DNA of 64,000 nucleotides from Balanoglossus misakiensis (lineage: Eukaryota; Hemichordata). Shown piece by piece: positions 21,543 to 32,878 of the stretch. Position numbers and translations under genes: made by a program. The DNA is taken from assembly GCA_040954595.2 (NCBI GenBank), contig CM082582.2, positions 186,001 to 250,000 on the forward strand, read 5' to 3'. Position 1 is the stretch's first letter. Every line of letters starts with the position of its first letter. The notes beneath the pieces are model-generated. The model was not told the DNA's origin and made no database searches. It saw nothing but the letters and a program-made list of their open reading frames with translations.

Positions 21543-22579
21543 TAGTTTTCTCTTGTTTGGCCTACAATTAATGTATGTTTTGAGCTAATATTATTGATTT
21601 CCTATTTTTTATGCATTTGTTTGTATTTTTCCATGTTATTGGTAAAAAGTCTTCATTTCTGAAAGTGATGGGCTTACTTCTTTTAAATTTAGTATGAAGC
21701 TTCCCAATTGTTGTCTGAGTAACCATAGTTGTGTTCAAATTGTTGTAAAATTTGCATATTTATAATTTTGAGCAATATTTGCCATTTTTGGTCAATTTTT
21801 TTTTCTGTAAAACCGCATGCCGGATTGCTTTGCAATTTGGTAGGCATGTTCGTAGGTGTAACCCAAATAATATGTTGTAAAAAATGTGATATTTTCATAA
21901 ATGTGTTATCGGGGAAACTTTTGCAATTTTTGTCAAAAATTGTTTTCCTGAAACTGCTTGTCATATTGCATTGAACTTTGGCAGCATGTTCCTTGTAGTG
22001 GTTGAAGTAAGGTATTGTACAATTTTGTGTTTTTGCCACTTTTGAACAAATATTTTTTTGTGAAACTGCTTGTTGATTGCTTTGAAATTTGTTTTTTCTC
22101 TGATTGCTTTGAAATTTAGGATATAATTTCATAACACATACATGTATATGTGCAACTTTTATTCAATTCTGATATCACAAATATTCAATATTTAGCGAGT
22201 TTTTTCTCCTAAACCAATTGTCCAGTTGTTTTGAAAGTTACTGTTTACAAGGAGTTGTTACCCCCAACTGAGACATGTTTACATAACTTCAATAAGCCAG
22301 CTGTTAGAGAGACCATGGGCTATTAAATTGTTTATTACTAGTGGCAGGTCAGTGTGTGTGTCTGTCTGTCTGTCTGTTTCAGAGCTAACTGAAAGAAGTT
22401 GCTTCTCATATGTGTTTGTACAGACAATTTTTGGTCAATTTTTTTACATTCCATATTTCTATATCGTAAGATCATATATGCTTGCAATGTCACCTGTAAT
22501 TTTATTCTGGTGTGTCACTGTTTCCGCATAATCCTCAAATGGGACCACAGTGTCCTTGACGCTATTCTTTGCTGTGTCA
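21543..22579. other. AT-rich spacer inside the transposon
   Basis: No coding domain recognised. A (TCTG)n run lies at 22357-22377, and a degenerate local repeat (TTTTTTCTGTGAAACTGCTTG-like phrases) recurs every 100-150 bp across 21790-22110. Confidence 0.5.
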
Positions 22580-23183
22580 TCTGAAAATATATTAGTTAGC
22601 TCCCTGGCGGTATTAAGTGGTGAAAATACTCAGCACCTTCAAGACAATTGATATACAACCTGCAGTTTGACTCATGTATTTTATGTACACTAACTGAATT
22701 ATGGGTTTCATTTTAGAAAGAAAATAACTGATCTTTTAGATTCTTGGCAGCCATAGCTCTATAGGGTAAATAAATTGCTATTCTCTCCATTAACCCACCT
22801 GTAGAAGTATGCAATGCAGCTTTAACATCTTTATTGACGCACATTTCATGGGCTTCATCTAGTGCTACATTAACCCAAGTTGAGCCTGACAAATTGCAAA
22901 CAAAACCACCTGCTTTGAAATGTCACAACAGAGAGTTTGGCATCTTCAGAAGGTCAGCAAGGTGTCTGGGAATTAACCTCAAGTACAGGGATCGGTCATA
23001 TGCATGGAACAGTTGGTTCATTTTTTTCAAAGCCGATATTCGAAGGTTCCAATTTCCTGACCTTATTGCAATGTACAAAGACATGTATGCAAACAAATCT
23101 TCCTCTATAAATCTAACCCAAAATTTGAAAGTTTTGTCTGTATTTGCCCTTCTGCACAGTACGTGAAATATCCCATAATTCAT
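22560..23183 (-). pseudogene. Transposon ORF with NWNLR motif, broken (copy A)
   Basis: Starts MNYGIFHVLCRRANTDK and includes SLYIAIRSGNWNLRISALKK. It is interrupted by TGA after PNSLL and by further shifts. The same region is a single 231-codon ORF in copy B (44330-45025). The phrase resembles a domain I associate with DUF6589/XPG-type transposon proteins. Confidence 0.6.
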
Positions 23184-23709
23184 TCTGATTTGTACAATTA
23201 GAGATTACTCAGTCAAACCAGGCAAAGTGTAGAGAGAATTGTAGACCACTAATAGAAATTTTGAGATCTTACTTTTAAGGTGAATCTTATTGTCAATTAC
23301 CATTTCAAATGATTTAGAAAATTATGTATTATTGAGAGAGAAGATACGAATTTTATAAAATAATCAAGCAATTGCATAGCCAGCCATACCAAAAAGTTTG
23401 GAGTAAAACAGGGACACTTGAAACACCTGTTTAATCAAACAAAAAGATATTGATATTTTCTTTTGACAGAACAATGGAAATTTACATGTTAACTTTCAAC
23501 AGAGACTGGCCACCTCAGTCAATCATTGCTTGTTTCCTCATTGCTTGTTTCCTCCGAAGTGTGGCATTTGCAGTACATGAATACTTTGATTCTTAATGCT
23601 TTTAAATTTTGATTTTGGAATTTCACTCTAATTCCTCAACGTACTTTTCCTAGATAAACATAAATAGATTTATATGTACTTCATATCATTGTTAGTGTCT
23701 AAAACAGAA

Positions 23710-24262
23710 AAAGTTATTAAATGGGCAACCTTCGATGATACAAATCATGGAGAATTGTGGGTAAAATATCGTACTGTGTTCTGTCACAAAAAATCTGAAA
23801 TTCCTCTTGCAAGCGAGTAAGTTGAGCCTTAAGGTCACCATTAATTTTGTCAATATGATCAGCTTTATCTTCAGTACATTCCAAAGATTTTGTGACAGCT
23901 TCTAGTAATTATTTTTGGACTGTTTCTGTATTTAAGGGACAGTGCTGGGTATTATGGGTTTCACCCCTCTTATTCAAAAAGGAATTGACAACACATCTAA
24001 ACATACTTTCCCAAATTTGTGTTAGGAAGCGATGAGTTAGCTTGAAATTTGTACACTGTACTAGGGTTTCCAAAGTTCCCCCTTTATGATTGAACCCTGC
24101 CAGATGTTTTAGGCCAGCATCCCAGAATATTTTCATGATGACTGGTTGGTAATTTTTTAGAGTGTGCCAGTCTCTGATAAAAGGCTGCAACCAGTCTAAA
24201 TTTGCACCATACATGTCTTTTAACTTTATCAGGTGATGGGAAGTTTTCCCATCACCAACCAC
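23710..24262 (-). CDS. DUF6589-like transposon ORF (copy A)
   Basis: The ORF at 23909-24262 (117 codons) begins MVGDGKTSHHLIKLKDMYG and includes RDWHTLKNYQPVIMKIFWD and AGLKHLAG, hallmarks of DUF6589-type proteins. The DWH segment resembles the second catalytic aspartate region (D-x-H) of several DDE transposases. The reading continues after a stop into a coiled segment (LKAQLTRLQEEFQIF) ending about 23710. Likely the core of the transposase; catalytic assignment is inference. In copy B a small deletion shifts this frame. Confidence 0.6.
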
Positions 24263-24279
24263 AACCAGGTATTTTATTC

Positions 24280-24668
24280 TTACACCAACTCTGAATGTAA
24301 CATATACAGCTTATTGATAATGTTATGGACAGTTTCAATGGTGTCTGCGTGTTCACTTGCTATGCCCAAATAAATGACATTTGAGCATTCACTTTCATTA
24401 CTGTTAGCATTTGTTGCTAATGTTGATTTAAAATCCCCAAAAACTGTTTCTATATCAGCTCTGTGCATTGCATTTTTCTGTAGAGCAAAAATGAATTGTC
24501 AGAAAACAGTTCTGACCAAGCAATGGCTTCTTCTTGTTTAATGTCAAAATCTGACAGCGAAATTGATGACCGTGGTTGATGTTGTCTCAGTAGAGGTGGT
24601 TTAAATACTACATCATCATGAACAGTATCATTGGATTTTTTTCTCCGTAAATGTACGGGCTTTTGCAA
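24280..24668 (-). CDS. Transposon ORF segments upstream of DUF6589
   Basis: Two overlapping minus-strand readings (24450-24668 and 24280-24468) contain FGDFKSTLATNANSNESECS and SSISLSDFDIKQEEAIAW. No domain recognised, but both are conserved in copy B (46122-46310 and 46320-46806), where this part is locally duplicated. Confidence 0.45.
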
Positions 24669-24721
24669 TCAAACCTGTACCAGTATTTTTTTAGATAGAT
24701 CTGTCAACCATGATTTTAGTA

Positions 24722-25615
24722 TTATTTCCACAAATTGCCAAAAATTTCATTCATTTCAGAGTCTACTGTATTTTGTGAACAAAAGCCACTGTTTAATTCT
24801 TGCCACCGTTCAAATGAATTCTGTGCATTTTCACTCACCAGACTATCTTTACTTTTAATTAACTGCCTGTTAAGAAGCAAATCATAATGGCCTGGTTGAC
24901 CTGGCCTGTCTGGTGTGTACAAGAGACAGACAGGCTCAGTCTTGGAGAACACATCACCATCACCTCTTGCAAATATATCATTCTGCTTGGTGTATATATG
25001 TAATGGACATTTTGCAACATACACTAAAGATAACATTTCTGGCATACCAGCATATTAATCTGCCTTTTCCATACATTGTGTCCTGTGCAAAATGTCCATA
25101 TAACGAGTGCCGTCTAACAGGACATCAAGTTGTGCATCATCCATTCCTTCAAAGTATATATGATTGGCACGCATTATGTCTACTGTATCTGCTCTTAACT
25201 TGTCTGCGAATATTTTCTCTCGGTCAGCTAAAATTGGGTCAGAAGGGAGTCCACTAGGTAGATGATCGCAATTTTGCAATGCAATATCATTTCTCACAGA
25301 GATGCTCCTGAAAAAGCACCTTCCACCACCATATATGTTGATTAGCTTAAAATCTTTGACAGTTGAATGTTTGTCATGACTGCCAAAAACAATATCATCA
25401 ACACTGTTCAAAATTGACTTTGGTTTTGGTTGGACCATTTGATAAGAGGTACCGTGGAAACCTCTGTCCTTTGGATCAGCTCTAGCAGCTGCATATTTAG
25501 CTGATTTATCAATATTGTCAATGGAAGTTATACAAAATGCATTATTTGCAATATTTTCCTCTGTGAAATCAGCTGATGTTCTTTTGTTGATAACTCCCAA
25601 CATGTATCTATGCAA
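24722..25615 (-). pseudogene. OTU protease-like ORF with stop and lost active-site Asp (copy A)
   Basis: Homologous along its length to the intact 297-codon ORF of copy B. Here the OTU motif reads YGGGRCFFRS instead of YGDGRCFFRS, and an in-frame TAA follows MEKAD (GAA to TAA). The histidine motif PGHYDLL remains downstream of the stop. Confidence 0.72.
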
Positions 25616-26729
25616 TGTATCTCCAGAACAAATAATACCAAATCAATTTAGAATTTTCACTAGAGTAGATGACCTACTATAACCTTCAACAATATCAGCC
25701 AGGTAAGTATGCAATGGGTAAGTACAATGATCAGAACAAGTGAACAATAGCATACACACAAAACAAACGCCTGAGGAATCGTGCTCTACTCTCCATAGAG
25801 TGCTGGTCATAAAATCCATAGTAGTGTTTATTCCATTCAAAGTTGGGGCTTTTTAATTTACTGCATTCACTGTTGTTCAACGTTTTATCACATGAACTGG
25901 CCCGTATAGCCGCTTGTGTGACGTAGAACAGGTCGAATAAAAAATCCGAATTTACTCCTGTTCTACGTCATCAACCGGAACTATTTACACTGATTCGCCC
26001 GTCGCTGTAACTTTCTTGTGAAATGGAATAAACAAGTGGATGAACCCGTAGTTGTACATAAGTCATATAAAACTGACGGTTCCATGACGGTTCCGTAAGA
26101 ATATCGCTGGGTAAAATCAATACGAGAAAGGTAGAATTTGAAACGTCAACGCTACGATCATGAATGTGTGCTTGCAGCTAGCGGGCCTGGTCCCGAGCGA
26201 GCCAGCACATTGTCTTGATTTTAGGCTTACGGAAGTTACGAGAATGGTTTTGTTCCTGCTGAGCGGGATGACTAACACTCTGTATTCTGTCCACTGGTCA
26301 ACGATAAGTATAAGACGTGGAAAAAACATCGCAATTCATTTGTTTGAGAATCGAAAACATTTTAGTGGGGCAGTTAACAAAAAAATCGTGCACTTTGGGT
26401 TAAAAGCATGAAACTTGGTTCACTTATGCATTGACCCATGGCGGCCATTTTCTGATATGGATCCAAAATGACAGCGCCCTCTAGTGGCCAGAAACAGACA
26501 TTCATACTTAAAAACCGTGCACTTCAGGTTAAAAGCCTGAAACTTGGTACACTTATGCATTGACCCATGGCGGCCATTTTCTGATATGGATCCAAAATGA
26601 CAGCGCCCTCTTGTGGCCAGAAACTGACATTCACACTTTCCCCCCATTAATGGCACTTTTTGGTCATTTGTAACACTCTGAAACAGGAATGTGGGTTGTA
26701 AAACATGCTTGCTACCATACATTCATGTG

Positions 26730-27457
26730 TATACTGTGGAATACTTTTTGTTCGCGTGGAATTTATTTTGGCTGCTTTCGCGGAGGTAATTTTTGCGCGA
26801 AAATTTGTTCCAGCGGTATGTTTTGAACACAATAGACATGAATATTAATGAGCTAGATCGACTGACGCAGTGACCTTTGACCACTGATTACTTGCATGTT
26901 ACGTCTATGGAAAACAATCTGACACGGAACACGCACTCACGCTCACGCACTCACATGCCGACAGTCATTATCGACACCTAGTAATTGACACCATAACTAA
27001 AACTGGTTAAAAACAATAAAATCAAATGTTTGCCGACTCGATTGACACCCAAAACGCATTGTTTGTCACCTAACAGCAGCCTGTGATGTTTGTGTTTGAC
27101 GACTTAGCTTTGTCGATGTCAATCTGACACGGAACACGCACTAACGCACTCACATGCCGACAGTCATTACCGACACCTTGTAATTAACACCATAACTAAA
27201 ACTGGTTAAAAACAATAAAATCAAATGTTTGCCGACTTGATTGACACCCAAAACGCATTGTTTGTCACCTAACGGCAGTCTGTGATGTTTGTGTTTGACG
27301 ACTTAGCTTTGTCAACGTCTAATTTCAATTAGCGTACAGCGCCTTGGCTGATGACAATGTAAAGCGATCAGCGCGAAAATAAAGTCGCGCCGACGTATCG
27401 ATTTTATCCATTGCGCGAAAATATATTCCAGCGATAATAAAGTATTCCACAGTATTA
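26730..27457. mobile_element. Nested TIR element with 200-bp internal tandem repeat
   Basis: The ends are TACTGTGGAATACTTT and its inverse near 27440-27457. The interior contains two about 200-bp direct units at about 26920-27120 and 27122-27320 (GACACGGAACACGCACT, TTTGCCGACT). Confidence 0.7.
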
Positions 27458-27530
27458 TCGTAATCCTGATATACATGTATCAGATCAATCTTGATTACAT
27501 CTTCCTTCACAGTAACAATGACCACTGCTG

Positions 27531-27815
27531 TCAGACTAGACCTAAAGCACCTACAGAATCATGTCCATGACTTTTGGCCACTGATTTCCTGAGGTTGACT
27601 CTTTTCTTGGGCTTGACTAAGAGTTGTCCAACTTGATTTCCACTGGGATTCTGTTGGTTTGATATAGCTTTGCTAGGTTTCTCACAGCACATGTTCTTTA
27701 GATGCTGCCTGTATTCTCGAGAATCCTTGACTTTCTGGAGAAGAGGTGTTGTATTATCCCTTTGCATGACTTTGTGTATTGAACTGGTTGTTATTTCGAA
27801 GAACAAATCGTTCAA
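27531..27815 (-). CDS. 94-codon ORF of unknown function
   Basis: A basic, low-hydrophobicity reading (PSKAISNQQNPSGNQVG, KPKKRVNLRKSVAKSHGHD) within the long-TIR element. It may be a relic of the transposon's N-terminal region. No family recognised and no splice support judged convincing. Confidence 0.25.
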   Translation of the reverse strand: MNDLFFEITTSSIHKVMQRDNTTPLLQKVKDSREYRQHLKNMCCEKPSKAISNQQNPSGNQVGQLLVKPKKRVNLRKSVAKSHGHDSVGALGLV

Positions 27816-28849
27816 TTAGTAACATACAAGATTGATCTGATGCATGTACATCAGGATTAGGATAATATTCAAAGGAATGTATGGGAGCAAGCATGTTTTA
27901 CAACCCACATTCCTGTCTCTGAGTGTTAAACTTGCCCAAAAAGAGTCATTAATGGGGGGAAAAGTGTAAATGTCAGTTTCTAGCCACTAGAGGGCGCTGT
28001 CTTTTGGGATCCATATTGGAAAATGTCCGCCATGGGTCAATGAATAATTGTACCAAATTTCATGATTTTAACCCAAAGTGCACAATTTTTAAGTATGAAT
28101 GTCTTTTTCTGGCCACTAGAGGGCGCTGTAATTTTGGATCCATATCAGAAAACGGCCGCCACGGGTCAATGCATAAGTGTACCAAGTTTTATGCTTTTAA
28201 CCCAAAGTGCACAATTATGCCAAAATGTGGGGTTTAGCTCCTGCACTATTTGTCTGGGGTCCAAGGCTGAGATTCTGTACGACGGTTGTATTTCCGCGGA
28301 AGCACAACTGCGCTGACTAGCCAGGCCGACGCAAACGCAACCTTGAACCTTGAACATCGTTCCTGGACTAATATTTTTAATATCCTGTCACAATAACGGT
28401 TTTAGGATATATGGCAATGGAACTGTGTTTATTTTTTCATAAATTTTACAGTGAAGTGCGTCATTTTTTCTGTCAAACTGCGACTTGCAGCATAACTTTG
28501 CAGGCAACTCGACGCGATTAATTGCTAAGATGTTGTGTTGACATGTACACAGCGCGAGACAATGATTGACAGGCAGAATGTATCAAAATTCTGGCCCATG
28601 TGACTGACTCCGCGAATCTGATTGGTAGACAAGACGCAAAAGTGTAAAAACTTGAAAGTCGATTTCACTTTATGAATGAAAGTGATTCCATAATTAGCAT
28701 ATCTCGTTGGGGCCACAGATCGTTGCGCAGGGGAAAGAACGTAATCCCGCTAAATAAACTACAAGGCCGCTCGAATATTTTAGCAGGATATTGGAATATT
28801 GTATCCTACCTCTTCTAACGAAAAATAAGAAGACTGTTCATGTGATAAA

Positions 28850-29009
28850 TATATAATCCCATGATATTTTTCTTTATTTAACGTCATCGTATACTCGTGG
28901 TTTTCGCGGAGTCTAGCAACTTCTTGCCTACGGCTCGAAGTTGCACGGCTCTGCGAAAACACTCGTATACGATGACGTCAAACAAAGAAAAATATCATGG
29001 GATTATATA
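28850..29009. repeat. Foldback hairpin element (copy A)
   Basis: Arms of about 70 bp (TATAATCCCATGATATTTTT, ACGTCATCGTATAC) fold around the loop TTGCCTACGGCTCG. Near-perfect copy in B at 48377-48536. Confidence 0.85.
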
Positions 29010-29199
29010 TAAAAATAGTATTCCATAACACAGGGTCAATCTCACTGACAATATATTCAACATCAAGTGTACTCAGATCAACAGTGTTTGTTTTGCAGTA
29101 ATTACTGAATTTTTAAGATTGCTGATAAATGCTGACATTTAATTTCACAGCCACCAAATCAAGCATTTTGAAAAAGTCAACGTCAACTTTACTCAAGTC

Positions 29200-29658
29200 T
29201 CATACTTGCTTTTCAAGCCTCTCTATCTGTTTCTCAGCTTGCACAACATACTGGGGATGTTCGACAAGTGCATTTTGGAGGGCAATAGTGAGATCTGAAC
29301 CCGTTCGGTACAAAAAGGTGGAGAACTTTCTACTCACTTTTGATACAACAGAAAGGTGAATTGGATAATACACACATAGAAATTCCCAAATAAGCCAGCT
29401 ATTAGGTTTTCTGTGGAATTCCACTGGTTGTACCTTGACCTTGGGTCGCAAAGTCTGATATTCATCGTCTAAACAATCATTGAAATATTGCCTGACGTCA
29501 AACAATAGAATGGCGTGTTTTCTGAGGAGCACTTCTCCTAAAAAGACAACAGTTTTCCAGCATGCAAAATTCACCAAGTCGGTGTCACAGCTGCAGCCTT
29601 TTTGTAGCATTGTGACATATTTTTTAATTTCTTCAGCAAGTGCTATATCACTCGACAT
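29200..29658 (-). CDS. Transposon ORF, 152 codons (copy A)
   Basis: Reads MSSDIALAEEIKKYVTMLQK then CSCDTDLVNFACWKTV and ends in an amphipathic, coiled-coil-like tail (EKQIERLEKQV). It lies on the coding strand of the Academ-like element, between the zinc-ribbon-like ORF and the OTU ORF. Conserved in copy B (48750-49184) with a terminal frameshift. Function unknown. Confidence 0.5.
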   Translation of the reverse strand: MSSDIALAEEIKKYVTMLQKGCSCDTDLVNFACWKTVVFLGEVLLRKHAILLFDVRQYFNDCLDDEYQTLRPKVKVQPVEFHRKPNSWLIWEFLCVYYPIHLSVVSKVSRKFSTFLYRTGSDLTIALQNALVEHPQYVVQAEKQIERLEKQV

Positions 29659-29696
29659 AATTAGGCCTTGTTGAATACTACACCTTGCTTTTTCCG

Positions 29697-29939
29697 CTAA
29701 AGCAACAAATGTTTATAACATTTCAAACAAATCAGGCTGTCTTGAGTAAGGGCAAATGGTGTGTTAGTTTGTTGGTGAATTGTTTGCACCATATCAAAAT
29801 CAGGGATTTTAAACAAATTGTTTGCCCGTGATAAGCACGAAGTACACAAGGGATGGCTTTTTCTCACAGCAAGGATGTAGTGATGTTGACACAGTGGAAA
29901 TGATGAAAATCCTTTAAAACCTGAGTTGGCTATACTCAA
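29697..29939 (-). CDS. Zinc-ribbon-like N-terminal ORF of the transposon (copy A)
   Basis: An 80-codon ORF near the 5' end of the element. Cysteine/histidine spacing FPLCQHHYI, HPLCTSCLSR and LICLKCYKHLL suggests a treble-clef or zinc-ribbon fold. Copy B version at 49245-49466. A role in DNA or protein binding is inferred from the cysteine pattern alone. Confidence 0.5.
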   Translation of the reverse strand: MSIANSGFKGFSSFPLCQHHYILAVRKSHPLCTSCLSRANNLFKIPDFDMVQTIHQQTNTPFALTQDSLICLKCYKHLLL

Positions 29940-30102
29940 TTTTGTACACAGTCCTCCTCGCCTGAAATCAGCTCTATAAAGTCGCGTAAAAAAATGGCCT
30001 ATTTCGCGACCCTTCAGCGGGGCCCACGGTAACGGCTACATGGTATGAAGTACTTTCCCTCATTAACATATGTTAATGAGTACCATGCGATCTGACTGTA
30101 CA

Positions 30103-30804
30103 GACACACATGCACAACGAGAGATTTACAGGCAAACACTGGCTGACCCATAAGCTGCCAATGGCATGTGTACTGTACACACAGCAAATGGTCTCTTTAA
30201 CAGATAGCCAGTTATGAAAACATGCAGTTACCAATCACTGTTATTATTGACAAATTGCATCCAAGTCCAGACCCAGGCTTGAATACAATTTTTTAAACAA
30301 TAACAACATTGCTTACCCTGCTTCACCGAGCTGAACAAGAAATGATGGTTGATAACCAGCATAATACTGAATAAAAATTCAAAAGTTACAGATATAGGAC
30401 CTTTCGTTGCCCACATATTATATTACCATGGTCTGTGCGTCGCATTTTAATTGGGCAAGATGAACGACATCACTGACCACAAATACCCAGTAATGGTTTG
30501 TTTACATGCCCGTAAATCTGAATAGTAATATTAGCAAATAGTTCAGTGAACACAACATTTTGCATAACACAAGTTCTGGGGCCCCTAGTCTTGTGTGTGG
30601 GACATTTTCATAAATATTGATGGTTTTCTTGAGATTGTTGGTAATGTAATGGAAATAAATGTAGGGCTCGGGCTCTAGGAAAGCCAAATTTCATGGGCTC
30701 AGAAGCCTTGCCCATGAATTTTGGGCTTTCCCCTCGACCTTGCCCAAAAACAAACGTTAATGGTCAGGGCGTTGTGCATTATTTCTATATTGTGTTGATC
30801 TTAC
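30103..30804. other. Intron between transposon and cbEGF exon
   Basis: No coding or structured feature recognised; the corresponding stretch in copy B (49630-50330) is very similar. Confidence 0.45.
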
Positions 30805-30921
30805 CTGTACACTCTCCATTGACCTATCAATATTCCACAGCACAAGTGCAATAAAAAGAGCCTGCTGTATTCACACACTGGCCTCCACAAAGATCTGCTC
30901 TCTCCATATATTCATTGACAT
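30805..30921 (-). pseudogene. cbEGF exon with two stops (copy A)
   Basis: A 117-nt exon with acceptor atttcag and donor ACAG|gtaaga. It reads VNEYMERADLCGGQCVNTAG, SFYCTCAVEY, then TGA TAG, then VNGEC. The first cysteine is tyrosine. The TGA is shared with copy B, the second stop is not. Splice sites are intact, so the exon would be included and terminate the protein. Confidence 0.75.
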
Positions 30922-31251
30922 CTGAAATCAAAGATAGTTATTATTAATAAATTTATTATTATTTATTTCCTAACAAATGTAATACACATCCATCTCAGTG
31001 CATTTTCTACAGAAAATAATAAAATTAGAAAACAAGTGAAAGCTTAAAGGATAAAAATTACACTTAAAAACCCCAAACAAACAGAAACAGTTCTGAAAGA
31101 CAATCCCTATAAACCAAAAAAGCAATGGAATGAAATAGTGCTGAATAAAAGGACGAGTCTTAAAAACCCCTTTGAAAACTGTCAATAGATCCAGCATTGT
31201 GGATAGAAGGTGCACAAACACTGAATCCTCTTTAGCCATATGCCTTGTTAA

Positions 31252-32046
31252 GATGGGTCCCCCGTATCTTTTTGCCCGTTGCTATGGGCCTATATAGGAC
31301 ATTACACCCCGATTTGGACTAAGCCGTTTTCAGAGTCTAACAAGGGGCTGGCAACAAGTTGAAAATCTGCACGATTGTGAGCGCGCGCCCCCTGACGCCA
31401 TTGATATGCAATTTAGCTAGGTCAAATTTCGAAAAGCCTAAGGCTTTTTATTCCGTGACCTAAAAAACGAACTTGATACGTATTCATTAGTTGCTCGAAC
31501 CAGGGAAGATCGTGACGGATTTTGTTTTCGAATATTATCGTTGTATCCTACGATTTCAGCATACCCGTACCACACCTGAAAAAGTCATCGATTTTGGGTG
31601 TTTTTGGACGCACTATTCCACCGGTATCGCTTCTTAGCACGATGAAAACTGAAAAAACGATCTGTCACACTGTGCGGAAGTACGTTCTCAACAAGCAGGT
31701 CAAATTTGGCTGGCCTACGTCGCCTGTGAAAAAAGGCTTAGGGATTTTTGTGAACGGTGCAAAATCTCTGTGTACAAAACATTGGATTTTTAGCGTTCGA
31801 TCCAGTTACTGTGGTTACGGGACGCGCACGCTATCGCTGACCGCTGCTTTGCCGTATTAGCGTGGCGGCCTATGGCCGGGCGGTAGCTGCCGTAACCATA
31901 CTCGGACAGAGTGTGTGCACACTATCGTGCGTATTTTTAACTGGTTACAAGCCCCTTGTCGGACGTTTATAACGGTTTCGATCAAAATTGAGTGTAATGT
32001 CCTGTAAAGGCCCATAGCAATGGGCAAAAAGATAAGGGGTCCCATC
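31252..32046. mobile_element. 795-bp TTAA-target transposon (A only)
   Basis: The ends GATGGGTCCCC and GATGGGACCCC start imperfect inverted repeats of over 100 bp (CTATGGGCC, GGACATTACAC, CAAGGGGCT). TTAA flanks both sides (31248-31251 and 32047-32050). Copy B has the undisturbed site with a single TTAA at 50785-50788. Non-autonomous; piggyBac- or Kolobok-type target. Confidence 0.92.
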
Positions 32047-32660
32047 TTAAGTTTTGAAATGATCATTCACGGTGATGAGTTATCAAGAATATACCCGTTA
32101 AAAATTACTGTACCCTCAGAGAAGCATTTTGTAATGTCTTTAAAATTTGATGAAAACTATATGAATTTTCTAAGTGTATATTTATTCATTTGCAGAGGTA
32201 ATTTACTTAGCTATAGGTTGATAATTTATGTTAATTTCAATGAATTATGCAAATAAGTAGTGAAAATACTTGTACATGAATATATCAGACAGTCTTATAG
32301 TGTCGTGTGAGGTTGATGACACATATTCTTAACCACTTATTTCTTGATCAATTAATTGTGTTTACACCAAAGTCCTCAATATCCATGGCAATCTCTTCCT
32401 AGGAATTGTAACACTCTCTCCAAAATCCCCTGAAACTTGTGTACCCTGTCAGCAAAACTTTGTCTGATTTTTAAAATACAGATTACTTTTTCACCCTTGC
32501 AAACACATTTTCAAAGATAAGTTTTCACATTTGTTAATTTGTTTATATTATGCATAATTATAATTGGAACAATTCTAAGATACAATTTCAACAAACATGT
32601 GTTCAGTACGAGTGTGCGGTTGATTTCAAATTTTAAAATGTGTGCAATGGATAGACAGGA

Positions 32661-32862
32661 TGTGTGTTTAGCTGATTGTAACCATAGCAATATGCAATCC
32701 CCAAAAACAGTGTAGCCACAGAAGAGACCAATGTTTAGCTGATTGTAACCATAGCAATATACAATCCCCAAACAATGTAGCCACAGAAGAGACCAATGTT
32801 TAGCTGATTGTAACCATAGCAATATACAATCCCCAAATAATGTAGCCACAGAAGAGACCAAA
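32661..32862. repeat. 65-bp minisatellite next to cbEGF exon (copy A)
   Basis: Three units containing TTAGCTGATTGTAACCATAG and CAGAAGAGACCAA directly abut the donor side of the cbEGF exon. Copy B has about 2.5 units split by an insertion (51397-51437 and 52193-52337). Confidence 0.88.
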
Positions 32863-32878
32863 ATCCACAGTTACATAC

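Larger units (their letters stand above)
26473..28127. promoter_or_regulatory. Four CTCF-like motifs in the element ends
   Basis: CCACTAGAGGGCGCT or CCACAAGAGGGCGCT occurs at 26473-26487 (-), 26602-26616 (-), 27984-27998 (+) and 28113-28127 (+). This is very close to the metazoan CTCF core. Binding is not shown. Confidence 0.5.
26386..28213. mobile_element. 1.8-kb long-TIR element with iterated ends (A only)
   Basis: Each end has two about 127-bp units containing TTATGCATTGACCCATGG and ATCCAAAATGACAGCG. The two ends are inverted relative to each other (26386-26720 and 27880-28213). Each unit carries a CTCF-like motif. The interior holds another nested element. No transposase identified. The whole block is absent from copy B. 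Confidence 0.75.
18375..30098 (-). mobile_element. Academ-like DNA transposon (copy A), 11.7 kb
   Basis: Inverted ends start CAGTCAGATCGCA, with scattered similarity for about 130 bp (TGGCCTATT, GTAACGG, AATGAG). A 4-bp direct repeat TACA flanks both ends (18371-18374 and 30099-30102). All recognisable coding lies on the minus strand between the ends: zinc-ribbon-like ORF, OTU protease-like, DUF6589-like, XPG-like nuclease and CXC ORF. An XPG-like nuclease with a 3-4 bp target duplication is what I recall for the Academ superfamily. Several ORFs are broken and a LINE and other elements are nested inside. Confidence 0.6.
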
